Of a stretch of DNA of 64,000 nucleotides, positions 1 to 8,445 are shown piece by piece. A program made the translations under genes and the position numbers. The notes beneath the pieces were generated by a model. The model had not been told where the DNA came from, did not search any database, and was given only the letters and a program-made list of their open reading frames with translations. Origin of the DNA: Dyadobacter sp. Leaf189 (GTDB taxonomy: Bacteria; Bacteroidota; Bacteroidia; Cytophagales; Spirosomataceae); the NCBI RefSeq assembly GCF_001424405.1, contig NZ_LMPS01000001.1, positions 2,166,066 to 2,230,065 on the forward strand. Direction: 5' to 3'. Position 1 is the stretch's first letter. Every line of letters starts with the position of its first letter.

Positions 1-644
1 ATCGCGTCGCGTGACATGGCGCTGTGGTTACGGTAACCATCCTGCTCGCTATGTCCGTACTGAATGGAAATGTCGCCAATCTGTATCAGGGAGTTCCGGC
101 TCTGAAAACCGTATTTTCCAAAACTTACACTTTGTTCAACCCGGTTTTGAAATGCATTGTTCGGGTAGCTTTGCAGCAGCACAACTCCTCCTGTTCCCGC
201 ACCATAAATGCTGCTACCCGGTCCCTTAATAATTTCCATTCCCTGAATTGCATCATAATCCACGGAATTGAGCGGGGTATTTCCGCTGGCATCAGTGAAC
301 GGGATCCCGTTCCAGTAAAACTTCACATTCCTTACACCAAAAGGCGACCGCATTAAACTGCCCCGCACTGAAAACCGGTAACTGCCTGGGGAACGCTCTT
401 CCATTCTTACCCCTGGCACAGTACTCACTGCATTGACCCAGGTCGTCGGGGAAAATCTTCCAAGTGTGCGTGCATTCAGTACTGCTACGGTCGCTGTTGT
501 GGTGAGCGGATTTGTTTTTGATTCAAATGCATTCACTGTGACTTCCTGCAGCTGGCGGGCGGACAGCGAATCGGTTTGAGCGAAGGCTGCCGGGCAGGTT
601 GATCCAAGAAATAATGTAAGGGCTAGTGGGTAAAGTTGACGCAT
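1..644 (-). CDS. TonB-dependent outer-membrane receptor, N-terminal part (runs off left edge)
   Basis: Reading the minus strand from the ATG at 644 gives 214 codons without a stop to the window edge. A signal peptide (MRQLYPLALTLFLG to about residue 22, cleavage after AFA) is followed by a plug domain: a short TonB-box-like stretch around LQEVTVNAF, then VNAVSTVPGVRMEER, SVRGS, and the plug end at MEIIKGPGSSIYGAGTGG. The barrel lies outside the window. Plug sequences of this type belong to outer-membrane receptors that import siderophores, vitamins or glycans using TonB energy. No carboxypeptidase-like leader domain is present, so it looks like the siderophore/cobalamin type and not SusC. Substrate cannot be told from this part. 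Confidence 0.9.
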   Translation of the reverse strand, partial: MRQLYPLALTLFLGSTCPAAFAQTDSLSARQLQEVTVNAFESKTNPLTTTATVAVLNARTLGRFSPTTWVNAVSTVPGVRMEERSPGSYRFSVRGSLMRSPFGVRNVKFYWNGIPFTDASGNTPLNSVDYDAIQGMEIIKGPGSSIYGAGTGGVVLLQSYPNNAFQNRVEQSVSFGKYGFQSRNSLIQIGDISIQYGHSEQDGYRNHSAMSRDA

Positions 645-805
645 GATGCTGTGATTATACCAGTAAAGTACAAAACCAGATATATAAAGATACCAGGCTT
701 GTTTATTTACCAACAAACCCATTCCAATTGCGCGAAGTTCAGCCAAAACGGGTAAGTAAGGCATTGAGAACAAACTTCCACAAAAAAGAACTGAAAAGAG
801 CACTA

Positions 806-813
806 TACGTTTG
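806..813 (+). promoter_or_regulatory. Possible Bacteroidota -7 element
   Basis: TACGTTTG fits the Bacteroidota consensus TAnnTTTG and lies about 70 bases before the ATG at 884. I see no convincing TTTG at the -33 position, so this is a weak call. Confidence 0.3.
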
Positions 814-883
814 TGGTAAGGTTTTTGTAATAACACCTTCGAATGACAACATTCGCACACAAGTCTTACCAAAAAAACGAAAT

Positions 884-1342
884 ATGAAAAAGATCACTTT
901 GATGGTCGCTTCGATGCTGACCATGGGCATGCTGACAATGACAAGCTGTTCAGAAAAAACAAAAGATTCTGCACAGGAAACGGTTGACGAGGCGAAAGAC
1001 GACATGGATGACAATGTTGCCGAAGCGAAAGCCGACATCAAAGAAGCCGGGAATGATTTTGAGGCGAAAGTGAAAGAAGATAAGGCTTCATTGAAAAAAG
1101 ATATTGACGATGCTGTTGCAAAGCTCGACAGAAAAATAGAGGAGGCTGACGCCAAAATGGAGAAAGCCGCTGACAAGGAAAAAGCAAAGTGGCGCGACCG
1201 CAAAGCTGAGCTCAATAAAGAAAAAGATGAGCTGAAAGCTTCCTGGAACGAGGTAGAAGACGAAACTGCCGAGAAGTGGGATGCATTCAAGGCTAAAACG
1301 AATGAAAAAATCGCTAAGGCGAAAGCAGATATTAAAGACTAG
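884..1342 (+). CDS. Coiled-coil lipoprotein, unknown function
   Basis: The 152-residue protein begins with a lipoprotein signal (MKKITLMVASML, lipobox TMTSC, Cys about residue 22). The rest is almost all charged alpha-helix rich in Lys, Glu, Asp and Ala with repeating motifs such as EAKADIKEAG and AKADIKD, so it should form a long coiled coil at the membrane. The frame stays open upstream to 728, but the ATG at 884 puts the signal peptide at the N-terminus, so I use that start. It is transcribed away from the receptor and ends at a bidirectional terminator. Such proteins resemble YtxH- or Lpp-like helical envelope proteins; this comparison is by composition only. Confidence 0.8.
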   Translation: MKKITLMVASMLTMGMLTMTSCSEKTKDSAQETVDEAKDDMDDNVAEAKADIKEAGNDFEAKVKEDKASLKKDIDDAVAKLDRKIEEADAKMEKAADKEKAKWRDRKAELNKEKDELKASWNEVEDETAEKWDAFKAKTNEKIAKAKADIKD

Positions 1343-1368
1343 GAATTTGGATTAGGGTTATGTATTCG

Positions 1369-1400
1369 AAAAATGCTCCTGTAAACGGGAGCATTTTTTT
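1369..1400. terminator. Bidirectional intrinsic terminator
   Basis: AAATGCTCC and GGAGCATTT form a 9-bp stem around an 8-base loop, flanked by A runs on the left and seven Ts on the right, so it can work on both strands. It sits between the ends of the convergent lipoprotein and CtlX-like genes. Confidence 0.8.
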
Positions 1401-2355
1401 ATTTTCTGGGTAAATGGATTTCCGTCATCATGCACCGGGCAGAGCCTCCGCCATAAGTTTCAATGTAAGAAAGGTCCGTATGCAGCAGACGCGCATATTC
1501 GTTCAATTGCTTGACCTGCGTGCTGGTAAGTGATTCGTAAGCTTGTGTGGACATGATCAGAAACTTGTCTGCACGCGCATTTCTCACCATCAGCATATTG
1601 CCTGCGAAGTGCCGCACCTGTTCGAGAGATATTTCGACGATGTATTTACTGGTGTCTTCCAGAGCAGCTCTTACCATTAATCTTTCATCCGGATCTTTGA
1701 TGGCTTCCAGACAAACCACGGCAAAAATGTCGCCCACACACATCAGGACATTCGTATGGTAAATGGGCTTGTCATTTTCGTCAGTCGCATTGAATGCGAT
1801 GATTTCATAGCCCATTGCTTCACCAAATGTGGCCAGCACTTCGGGGTGTGTCCGGGGTGAAAGACAGGCGTAAGCGATTTTGTATCTTCTGTCGAGCACC
1901 ATACTGCCGGTGCCTTCCAGGAATTTGCCTTCTTTTTCGAAGTAAGTAAGGTCGATGATTTCCTCAATCTTGTACTCTTTTCCGAGCGCTTCAATAATGT
2001 CTTCCCGCCTTTCGAGCCGGCGGTTCTGCGCCATCATCGGGTACAATACTACTTTTCCGCTCTGGTGAAAGGATACCCAGTTGTTAGGGAAAACAGCATC
2101 AGGTCGCCTGATGTAATCGGTATCATTAAATATCTGCACGTTAATGCCCGCCTTGCCAAGCTGATCCGTCATTAATTCGAATTCTTCCTCGGCTGTTTGC
2201 GCGGGCGTATTGTTTTCGGCCTCCGACAAATTGCGTTGCTGGTACTCGTTGGTGGCGGCAGTCTCTTCATTGAACCCGAAGCTGGCCGGGCGGATCATCA
2301 TGATCCTGGAAGTTGACTGTGGCTGTATTTGGGCAGATGAAGTGATGACGCGCAT
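1399..2355 (-). CDS. ctlX: CtlX-like citrulline/arginine-family hydrolase (guanidino-modifying superfamily)
   Basis: This 318-residue protein belongs to the arginine deiminase/amidinotransferase superfamily. It shows MMIRPASFGFNEETA near the N-terminus, PDAVFPNNW (85-93), LEGTGS with a likely acidic residue (E147), YHTNVLMCVGD with the catalytic His (H200), and a C-terminal GGGSARC motif with the nucleophilic Cys (C308). The pattern and length match proteins annotated as citrulline utilization hydrolase CtlX. It lies 48 bases downstream of a second superfamily member on the same strand, so both are probably co-transcribed and act on arginine and citrulline. The substrate is inferred from the family. 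Start could also be at Met19 or Met20, nearer the conserved region. Confidence 0.8.
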   Translation of the reverse strand: MRVITSSAQIQPQSTSRIMMIRPASFGFNEETAATNEYQQRNLSEAENNTPAQTAEEEFELMTDQLGKAGINVQIFNDTDYIRRPDAVFPNNWVSFHQSGKVVLYPMMAQNRRLERREDIIEALGKEYKIEEIIDLTYFEKEGKFLEGTGSMVLDRRYKIAYACLSPRTHPEVLATFGEAMGYEIIAFNATDENDKPIYHTNVLMCVGDIFAVVCLEAIKDPDERLMVRAALEDTSKYIVEISLEQVRHFAGNMLMVRNARADKFLIMSTQAYESLTSTQVKQLNEYARLLHTDLSYIETYGGGSARCMMTEIHLPRK

Positions 2356-2403
2356 AGGAGTTTTTTTACAGCAATTTACGATCGAAAAGGCACGATTACA
2401 ATA

Positions 2404-3858
2404 TTAAAATTCACGCAGAACGGGCATGCTCATACAATGCGATCCGCCTCTTGCACGGGAAAGTTCAGCGGAGGGCAGGGTAATGAATGTGTCGCGAAGC
2501 GTTTCCGGAACAAGCTTACCTGACTCAAATTGTTGCAGGATATCTTTGGCGCTGATCACCGAAAATCCCTTCTTCCGAAAAGCTTCCAGCGTTTTATCAT
2601 TGCGGTCGTAGCCTATTACCACGCCTTCCTGCAAAGCAAGCAGATTACAGGAATCGGTCCATTGCTCGCGCTCGCCGTAGGGAAATTCATTGTCCCCGGA
2701 GTAGATAAACTGCACGGGCTCTTTGCTGCCGAGATCGGTTTTACTTATATCGGCCAAAAGATCTTCCAGGTTCTCAATCTCGCGCGGCTGCTCCGTTCCC
2801 TTTTCAAATTGCAATATCCTGAATTCCTTATTTGCATCCGCCGGGGCGAAGAAGTGCAAAACATCTTTCTTTCGTGCCTCGTCGCCGAGCCTGGCCAATG
2901 AACCCAATAACACCCATACGTTTTTTTTGACCTGAGTAAAAATGGTGTCAATGTGCATGTAATCGCGCTTTTTGGGGATCTTGATGATTGTGATCTTGCT
3001 GACCACATTTTTTTCAAACAAAATCTTCATCACCTGCTGCGCGGCATAAATGCTGGTCCGCTCGCTGCACCCGATCACGAGGTGGTTTGGTGCCACCGTC
3101 ATGATATCGCCTCCTTCCAGCGTGCAGCGGTGGTAATCACTCGCTTTTTCGTCGTCGGGCAGCAAAAAGTGCTTTTCATTGTCAGGTATCTCAATCAGAT
3201 TGTTCCTGACATGTTCAAACATCGGATGGTAGAAAAATACATACTGCGCCAGAATGGATTCGCGGGTCCGGGCTGTTTTGGCGGGTTTGTTCAGGAGAAT
3301 GTAATCGTTGATCACAATACCAATATCCCGCATAAAAATAAGGTTCGGAAGCGGTGCGAAAAGCATTCGCTCGTCGGAGCGCGAGCCGGAGATGAAGATC
3401 TTCGCCAGCTCGTGCGGGTGGCAGGTGTGCAGCTCTTCCTGTATCGCAAACGCGCATTTTTCAATGCCGCAGATCGCGGCAGTGAGCTTGCTGCGGGTGC
3501 CGGGCTCTTCCAGAATCTCAGCCAGTAACTTTTGAAAATCAACGACGCAGTCTGAGTTATAATAATTGTCAGAGCCTGGGATGAAAAAGGATCGTCTTGG
3601 GTCTGCATCAATTTCTGCGAGCTTTCCTTTTATTTTTCCGGGATCAAGGAAATAGAGCAGCAGCTTGATATAATAATCGTATTCGTCCCGGCGCATGGTA
3701 TCCAGGTGAACAATGTCTTCAAAAAGCCAGTCCTGGGCTTTGCTGGGCACTACTTTGCCAAGTCCACGGTCGGGACTGTGGATCAAAAGCCGTTTGAGCC
3801 GCCCGGTTTCAGACGTGACTTTTACCTGGTAGCGGTGATCTGTCTCAGATGTTTGCAT
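2404..3858 (-). CDS. Arginine deiminase family protein
   Basis: A 484-residue protein of the arginine deiminase fold. Visible active-site features are FMRDIG (175-180), EGGD (248-251), MHIDTIF with the catalytic His (H302), and GGSHCMSMP with the nucleophilic Cys (C475). Arginine deiminases convert arginine to citrulline and ammonia. It is longer than classical ArcA (about 410 residues), with an extra N-terminal region starting RLLIHSPDRGL. No ornithine carbamoyltransferase or carbamate kinase is nearby, so this is not a standard arc operon. It is first in a two-gene unit with the CtlX-like hydrolase, which suggests arginine to citrulline to ornithine; that flow is inference. Confidence 0.8.
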   Translation of the reverse strand: MQTSETDHRYQVKVTSETGRLKRLLIHSPDRGLGKVVPSKAQDWLFEDIVHLDTMRRDEYDYYIKLLLYFLDPGKIKGKLAEIDADPRRSFFIPGSDNYYNSDCVVDFQKLLAEILEEPGTRSKLTAAICGIEKCAFAIQEELHTCHPHELAKIFISGSRSDERMLFAPLPNLIFMRDIGIVINDYILLNKPAKTARTRESILAQYVFFYHPMFEHVRNNLIEIPDNEKHFLLPDDEKASDYHRCTLEGGDIMTVAPNHLVIGCSERTSIYAAQQVMKILFEKNVVSKITIIKIPKKRDYMHIDTIFTQVKKNVWVLLGSLARLGDEARKKDVLHFFAPADANKEFRILQFEKGTEQPREIENLEDLLADISKTDLGSKEPVQFIYSGDNEFPYGEREQWTDSCNLLALQEGVVIGYDRNDKTLEAFRKKGFSVISAKDILQQFESGKLVPETLRDTFITLPSAELSRARGGSHCMSMPVLREF

Positions 3859-4037
3859 GAAGTGTTACAATGCTGTGATCGCAAAATAAAGGTTTATTGA
3901 TCAATTAAAAATAGCCTTGCAGGTCAGGGGCAAGGTTGCAGCAGTTTTGAGATATAATATCATTTATACGGGAACAAGGGCGGTATTAAAAAGGTTGTAG
4001 GTTAGGTGTGGCGCACGTTTTCAGCCAGTTGCGTCCA

Positions 4038-4069
4038 TTTTCTTTTACGGTCAAAACGTGTTACTTTTG
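4038..4069 (+). promoter_or_regulatory. Likely suf operon promoter
   Basis: TACTTTTG at 4062-4069 matches the Bacteroidota -7 consensus TAnnTTTG, and a T-rich TTTTC lies 19 bases upstream as a degenerate -33 element. It is in the 253-base gap between the divergent arginine-deiminase gene and sufC, about 43 bases before the sufC ATG. The rest of that gap shows nothing else I can name. Confidence 0.5.
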
Positions 4070-4111
4070 CGGTAAAATTGCCACGAACTATCTATTAAGA
4101 ATTAATCAGTT

Positions 4112-4870
4112 ATGCTCTCAATAAATGACTTGCGTGCCTCAGTTGAAGGTAAGGAAATATTAAAAGGTATCAATCTGGAAGTGAAACCAGGTGAGGTACA
4201 TGCTATTATGGGTCCTAACGGTTCCGGCAAAAGTACGCTGGCGTCAGTACTTGCGGGAAGAGAGGAATATGAGGTGACAGGAGGGAGTGTTACTTTTAAT
4301 GGAAAAGATATTCTTGAAATAGCGCCTGAGGAAAGAGCAGCGGAAGGTATTTTCCTTGCATTCCAGTATCCTGTTGAAATTCCCGGTGTTACGACCATCA
4401 ACTTCCTGAAAACTGCGGTTAACGAAATTCGTAAATACAGAGGCGAAAGCCCGCTGGATGCAGCTCAGTTCCTCAAAATGGTGCGTGAAAAAGCCAAGTT
4501 GGTGAGTATGAACGATTCATTGCTGAAACGCGCATTGAACGAAGGATTTTCAGGCGGTGAGAAAAAACGCAACGAAATTTTTCAAATGGCTGTGCTGGAA
4601 CCCAAGCTGGCGATCCTGGATGAAACAGACTCCGGTCTGGATATCGATGCATTGCGCATTGTTTCGGAAGGCGTGAATTCACTTCGCTCTCCCGAGCGCG
4701 CTACTATCGTGGTAACTCACTACCAGCGTCTGCTCGACTACATTGTTCCTGACTATGTACACGTACTTTATAAAGGCAGGATCGTGAAATCCGGACCGAA
4801 GGAACTGGCTCTGGAGCTGGAAGAAAAAGGTTACGATTGGATCAAAGCCGAAGTGGAAGCAGTCAGTTAA
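4112..4870 (+). CDS. sufC: Fe-S cluster assembly ATPase SufC
   Basis: SufC is the ATPase of the SufBCD scaffold that builds iron-sulfur clusters in the cytoplasm. The 252-residue protein has Walker A GPNGSGKS (34-41), an ABC signature FSGGEKKRNEIFQM (146-159), Walker B with AILDETDSGLD (167-177) and the switch His (H203). The SGGEKKRNE signature and the DETDSGLD Walker B are characteristic of SufC as against transporter ATPases, and the length is typical. It is the first gene of the operon; sufD and sufS follow. The gene that usually precedes it, sufB, is not here. Confidence 0.97.
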   Translation: MLSINDLRASVEGKEILKGINLEVKPGEVHAIMGPNGSGKSTLASVLAGREEYEVTGGSVTFNGKDILEIAPEERAAEGIFLAFQYPVEIPGVTTINFLKTAVNEIRKYRGESPLDAAQFLKMVREKAKLVSMNDSLLKRALNEGFSGGEKKRNEIFQMAVLEPKLAILDETDSGLDIDALRIVSEGVNSLRSPERATIVVTHYQRLLDYIVPDYVHVLYKGRIVKSGPKELALELEEKGYDWIKAEVEAVS

Positions 4871-4921
4871 GAACCTTGTTTGTGGAGTTTCTTGGCATTA
4901 AAGTACCTTATTAAAAATTCG

Positions 4922-6241
4922 ATGAGTACCGAAACAATAGATTTAAAAACCCGGCTTGTTACAGACTTTTACGCACGTGAATCTGTCATGAACGGCGCAG
5001 CGGCGTCTGCGCTTCACCAGAAAAAACGTGCGGCATTGGCCAGGTTTGATAAATTAGGCTTCCCAACGATCAAGAACGAAGAGTGGAAATACTCTAACGT
5101 GAAAGAACTGGTAAGTGAATCATATAATTTCAATGCAGCAAGTGATATTGAGCTGAGCGACCTGGAAGATCTTAAAATTCCCGAGCAGGATGCCAATATT
5201 ATCTATTTTGTCAATGGACACTACCACGCTGGTTTGTCGAGGCTGGTTTCTTCGTCTGACCAGCTGACGATCAGCTCACTGTCAGATGCAATCAAGAATG
5301 ATCCCGATCTGATCAATTCTTTTTTCAATGAGCTGGCTGGTGAAAGTGGCGATGCATTTACTGAACTGAACACCGCTTTTACTCACGACGGGATTTTTAT
5401 ACATGTTCCTGAAAATAAAACGGTAGAGCATCCTGTAATTCTCCGTTTTGTAAGTGACGCAAGAAGTCAGAACATTGGCAGCCAGCCACGGAATATTATC
5501 TCAGTTGGCCGCAATGCACATTTGAAACTGGCAGAAGCTTTCCGGACATTGGGTACTGAGCGCTCATTTACAAATGCAGTAACAGAGATTTATGTAAGTG
5601 AAGATGCAGGGGTGGAATACTACAAAGTGCAGAATGAGAGCGACAAAGCATATCATGTGGGTACAACCCAGGTAAGAATGCTTGACCGTTCGCAGTTCTA
5701 CGCAGGTACCGTTACTTTGAACGGACGTTTTACCAGAAATAACCTCAATATTGTTATTGACGGAGAACGTTGTGAAGCGTATATGTATGGTCTCTATTTC
5801 CCGGACGGCGTGCAGCACGTAGATAATCATACCACAGCTGATCACCGCAAGCCGAATTCTAACAGCAATGAATTATATAAAGGCATTCTGAGAGACAGGT
5901 CGAAAGGTGTTTTCAATGGAAAGATTTTCGTTCGTCCTGACGCACAGAAGACGAATGCATTCCAATCCTGCAAAAACATTGTATTGTCTCCCGACGCTAC
6001 CATGAACACCAAGCCGCAGCTTGAAATTTTTGCGGATGATGTGAAATGTTCACATGGAACGACAACGGGGCAGATAGATGAAGAAGCACTGTTTTACATG
6101 CGTTCAAGAGGTATTTCCCATTCAGAGGCGCTATCGCTGCTGATGTTTGCTTTTTGCGCTGATGTAGTTTCCCAGATCAAAATTGATTCGATCAGAGAGT
6201 ACCTGGAAAATGTAATAGCTGAAAAGCTGGCTACCAAATAA
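4922..6241 (+). CDS. sufD: Fe-S cluster assembly protein SufD
   Basis: SufD pairs with SufB and SufC in the scaffold complex and is needed for iron acquisition in that system. The protein has 439 residues from the ATG at 4922. The C-terminal half carries the SufB/SufD beta-helix and the usual end motifs HGTTTGQIDEEALFYM and SRGISHSEALSLLMFAFCADVV. The frame is open 14 codons further upstream, but the alignable region (Ser-Thr-Glu, then the conserved NEEWKYSNV) favours 4922. SufD is distinguished from SufB by the short N-terminal region and length near 440; a SufB would be about 480. Confidence 0.95.
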   Translation: MSTETIDLKTRLVTDFYARESVMNGAAASALHQKKRAALARFDKLGFPTIKNEEWKYSNVKELVSESYNFNAASDIELSDLEDLKIPEQDANIIYFVNGHYHAGLSRLVSSSDQLTISSLSDAIKNDPDLINSFFNELAGESGDAFTELNTAFTHDGIFIHVPENKTVEHPVILRFVSDARSQNIGSQPRNIISVGRNAHLKLAEAFRTLGTERSFTNAVTEIYVSEDAGVEYYKVQNESDKAYHVGTTQVRMLDRSQFYAGTVTLNGRFTRNNLNIVIDGERCEAYMYGLYFPDGVQHVDNHTTADHRKPNSNSNELYKGILRDRSKGVFNGKIFVRPDAQKTNAFQSCKNIVLSPDATMNTKPQLEIFADDVKCSHGTTTGQIDEEALFYMRSRGISHSEALSLLMFAFCADVVSQIKIDSIREYLENVIAEKLATK

Positions 6242-6322
6242 ACGTCCGAAATCAGACCGGACACAGCTTATTGTTGCCCAGCTCAATTTTTTGGGTTGGG
6301 TATTTTTCTTAAAAAACATCTC

Positions 6323-7549
6323 ATGAATATTCCTTTTGATATATCATCCATCCGGAAAGATTTCCCGATCCTCAATGAGGTAGTAAATGGAAAGCAGCTT
6401 GTGTATTTCGATAATGCGGCGACAACGCAAAAGCCGCGGGTTGTACTGGATGCGATTTCGGGCTATTATGAGCACTATAACGCGAATATCCATCGCGGTA
6501 TCCATCACCTGGCCGAGAAGGCGACGTCTGCCTTCGAACAATCCAGAAAGCGCTTGCAGGCGTTTTTGAATGCGCAGTTTTCCGAGGAGATCATATTTAC
6601 TTCCGGTACTACCGACGGGATCAATCTTGTTGCTGCTACTTATGGTCGCAAATTCCTGAAAGAAGGCGATGAAGTAATTATTTCAACAATGGAGCACCAC
6701 TCCAACATTGTTCCCTGGCAAATGCTTTGCGAGGAGAAAGGCTGCATTCTCAAAGTGATCCCGATCAACGACGAGGGTGAATTACTGATGGATGAATATG
6801 AAAAGCTGCTTACGGAACGGACGAAGTTTGTATCAGTAGTGCACGTTTCCAATTCGCTGGGAACGATCAATCCGGTAAAAGAGATCATTGAAAAAGCGCA
6901 TGCGGTAGGAGCGAAGGTACTGCTCGATGGCGCGCAGGCGAGCTCGCACCTGCACCTGGATGTACAGGATCTTGATTGTGATTTTTATTCATTGTCCTTG
7001 CATAAGATCTACGGTCCTACCGGAATGGGGATCTTATATGGTAAAAGGGATTTACTCAATGCAATGCCGCCTTACCGTGGTGGTGGCGAGATGATTAAGG
7101 AAGTGACATTTGAGAAAACAACCTATAATGAGCTACCGTATAAGTTTGAAGCCGGTACACCGAACATTGCGGATGTAGTTGCCGCAAAATACGCGATCGA
7201 TTATGTGGAGACATTGGGAAAAGCAAATATTGCTGCATACGAGAATGAGCTCCTGAAATATGCTACTGAGGCAGTACGTGAGATTGAGGGCTTAAAGATC
7301 ATCGGACAGGCCAAAGAGAAGGTGAGCGTGCTTTCGTTTGTTATTGACGGAATTCACCACCAGGATATTGGTGTCTTGCTGGATCAGCAGGGTATTGCCG
7401 TGCGCACGGGCCACCACTGCACGCAGCCATTAATGAGCCGCTTCAACATTACCGGAACCTCCCGCGCGTCATTTGCTGTTTACAACACGAAAGAAGAGAT
7501 CAACCTTCTGATAAAGGGTCTTCATAAGGTGAAAAGAATGCTTGGATAA
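6323..7549 (+). CDS. sufS: Cysteine desulfurase SufS
   Basis: SufS is a PLP enzyme that removes sulfur from cysteine, gives alanine, and passes the persulfide to SufE. The 408-residue protein shows FDNAATTQKP (29-38), EHHSNIVPW (124-132), the PLP Lys in SLSLHKIYGPTGMG (K228), and the active-site Cys in RTGHHCTQP (C366). These motifs define group II desulfurases (SufS), not IscS. I chose the ATG at 6323 because the family starts a few residues before FPIL; an upstream in-frame start at 6296 would add nine unconserved residues. Confidence 0.97.
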   Translation: MNIPFDISSIRKDFPILNEVVNGKQLVYFDNAATTQKPRVVLDAISGYYEHYNANIHRGIHHLAEKATSAFEQSRKRLQAFLNAQFSEEIIFTSGTTDGINLVAATYGRKFLKEGDEVIISTMEHHSNIVPWQMLCEEKGCILKVIPINDEGELLMDEYEKLLTERTKFVSVVHVSNSLGTINPVKEIIEKAHAVGAKVLLDGAQASSHLHLDVQDLDCDFYSLSLHKIYGPTGMGILYGKRDLLNAMPPYRGGGEMIKEVTFEKTTYNELPYKFEAGTPNIADVVAAKYAIDYVETLGKANIAAYENELLKYATEAVREIEGLKIIGQAKEKVSVLSFVIDGIHHQDIGVLLDQQGIAVRTGHHCTQPLMSRFNITGTSRASFAVYNTKEEINLLIKGLHKVKRMLG

Positions 7550-7593
7550 TGTTGTAGATTACTGCCTCATCAAATTTACAAATACACATATCT

Positions 7594-7974
7594 ATGAAGA
7601 ATTCAGTTCAGGAGGCAAAGCGTTACCTCGATAATGCGAAGGAAATTTTAAGAGAAAAAGCAAAGAAAGAGGATGGTTTTTACCAGGATAAGAAGTATGT
7701 GAAGTTGGCTGGACATGCCGCTTATACGGGAATACTGGTTGCGTTGGATGGATTACTCGGCGTGAAAGGAAAAGGGAGAAAGAGTGTCGACTGGTATTTG
7801 CAGGAGATCGGGAAATTGGATAAGAAGGCGTTAACATCTTTTCATACCGCGTACGACACGCTCCATTTATCAATGGGCTATGATGGAAATCAGTCAGCCG
7901 ATATTTCTGCAACTGGCTTGAAGCTGGCTGAATCGCTGATTAACTGGGTAGAGACCAAAACTGCTGCCGCATAA
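7594..7974 (+). CDS. DUF5618 family protein
   Basis: A 126-residue, mostly helical, soluble protein with no signal peptide: an N-terminal SVQEAKRYLDNAKEILRE helix, a KYVKLAGHAAYTG segment and a C-terminal region with AYDTLHLSMGYDG. I recognise it as DUF5618, a Bacteroidota family without known function. It lies between sufS and sufE with short gaps on both sides (44 and 11 bases), so it is probably made with the Fe-S machinery. The helical arrangement recalls HEPN-like bundles, but I do not see an RxxxxH motif. No function is assigned. Confidence 0.75.
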   Translation: MKNSVQEAKRYLDNAKEILREKAKKEDGFYQDKKYVKLAGHAAYTGILVALDGLLGVKGKGRKSVDWYLQEIGKLDKKALTSFHTAYDTLHLSMGYDGNQSADISATGLKLAESLINWVETKTAAA

Positions 7975-7985
7975 TAATATTTACA

Positions 7986-8417
7986 ATGACGATAAACGAG
8001 ATACAAGACGAACTAATTTCTGATTTTGAATTGTTTGATGATTGGGAAAGCAAATACGAGTATATCATCGATCTCGGAAAGCAATTCCCTCCTCTGGAAG
8101 AACAATACAAAACAGAGGATAATATCATTAAAGGTTGCCAGTCCAGGGTTTGGCTTAATGCTTACATGGACGGTGATTTGTTGAAATTTGAGGCGGACAG
8201 TGATGCGATTATCGTGCGCGGTCTGGTTAGTATGCTGGTAAAAGTGCTTTCGGGACATACGCCGGAGGAAATCGCAAATGCTGATCTGTACTTTATGGAA
8301 AGGATCGGCTTACACCAGCACCTGGCGCAGACAAGATCCAATGGACTCGCGGCGATGTTGAAACAGATGAAAGCCTACGGATTCGCTTATCAGGCCAAGT
8401 CTGTCAATGCAGAATAA
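7986..8417 (+). CDS. sufE: Sulfur-transfer protein SufE
   Basis: SufE accepts the persulfide from SufS and passes it to the scaffold. The 143-residue protein has the acceptor cysteine in IIKGCQSRVWL (C51), the conserved start region EIQDELISDFELFDDWESKYEYIIDLG and the IGLHQHLAQTRSNGL motif near residue 115. Length is typical of the family. It lies in the suf operon, 28 bases before sufT. Confidence 0.96.
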   Translation: MTINEIQDELISDFELFDDWESKYEYIIDLGKQFPPLEEQYKTEDNIIKGCQSRVWLNAYMDGDLLKFEADSDAIIVRGLVSMLVKVLSGHTPEEIANADLYFMERIGLHQHLAQTRSNGLAAMLKQMKAYGFAYQAKSVNAE

Positions 8418-8445
8418 TTGAAATCATCAGATAATAACAAAAACA

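Noticed and set aside
728..883. N-terminal extension of the lipoprotein frame
   Set aside because: It would bury the clear lipoprotein signal 52 residues inside the protein and has no conserved features.
739..1290. 183-codon open frame on the minus strand opposite the coiled-coil lipoprotein
   Set aside because: It is Ser/Phe-rich, mirrors the Lys/Glu codons of the real gene and has no family pattern or signal for translation.
3859..4111. Hidden or decayed sufB upstream of sufC
   Set aside because: The 253 bases hold no open frame or SufB-like residues in any frame that I can see; there is only a promoter-like sequence.
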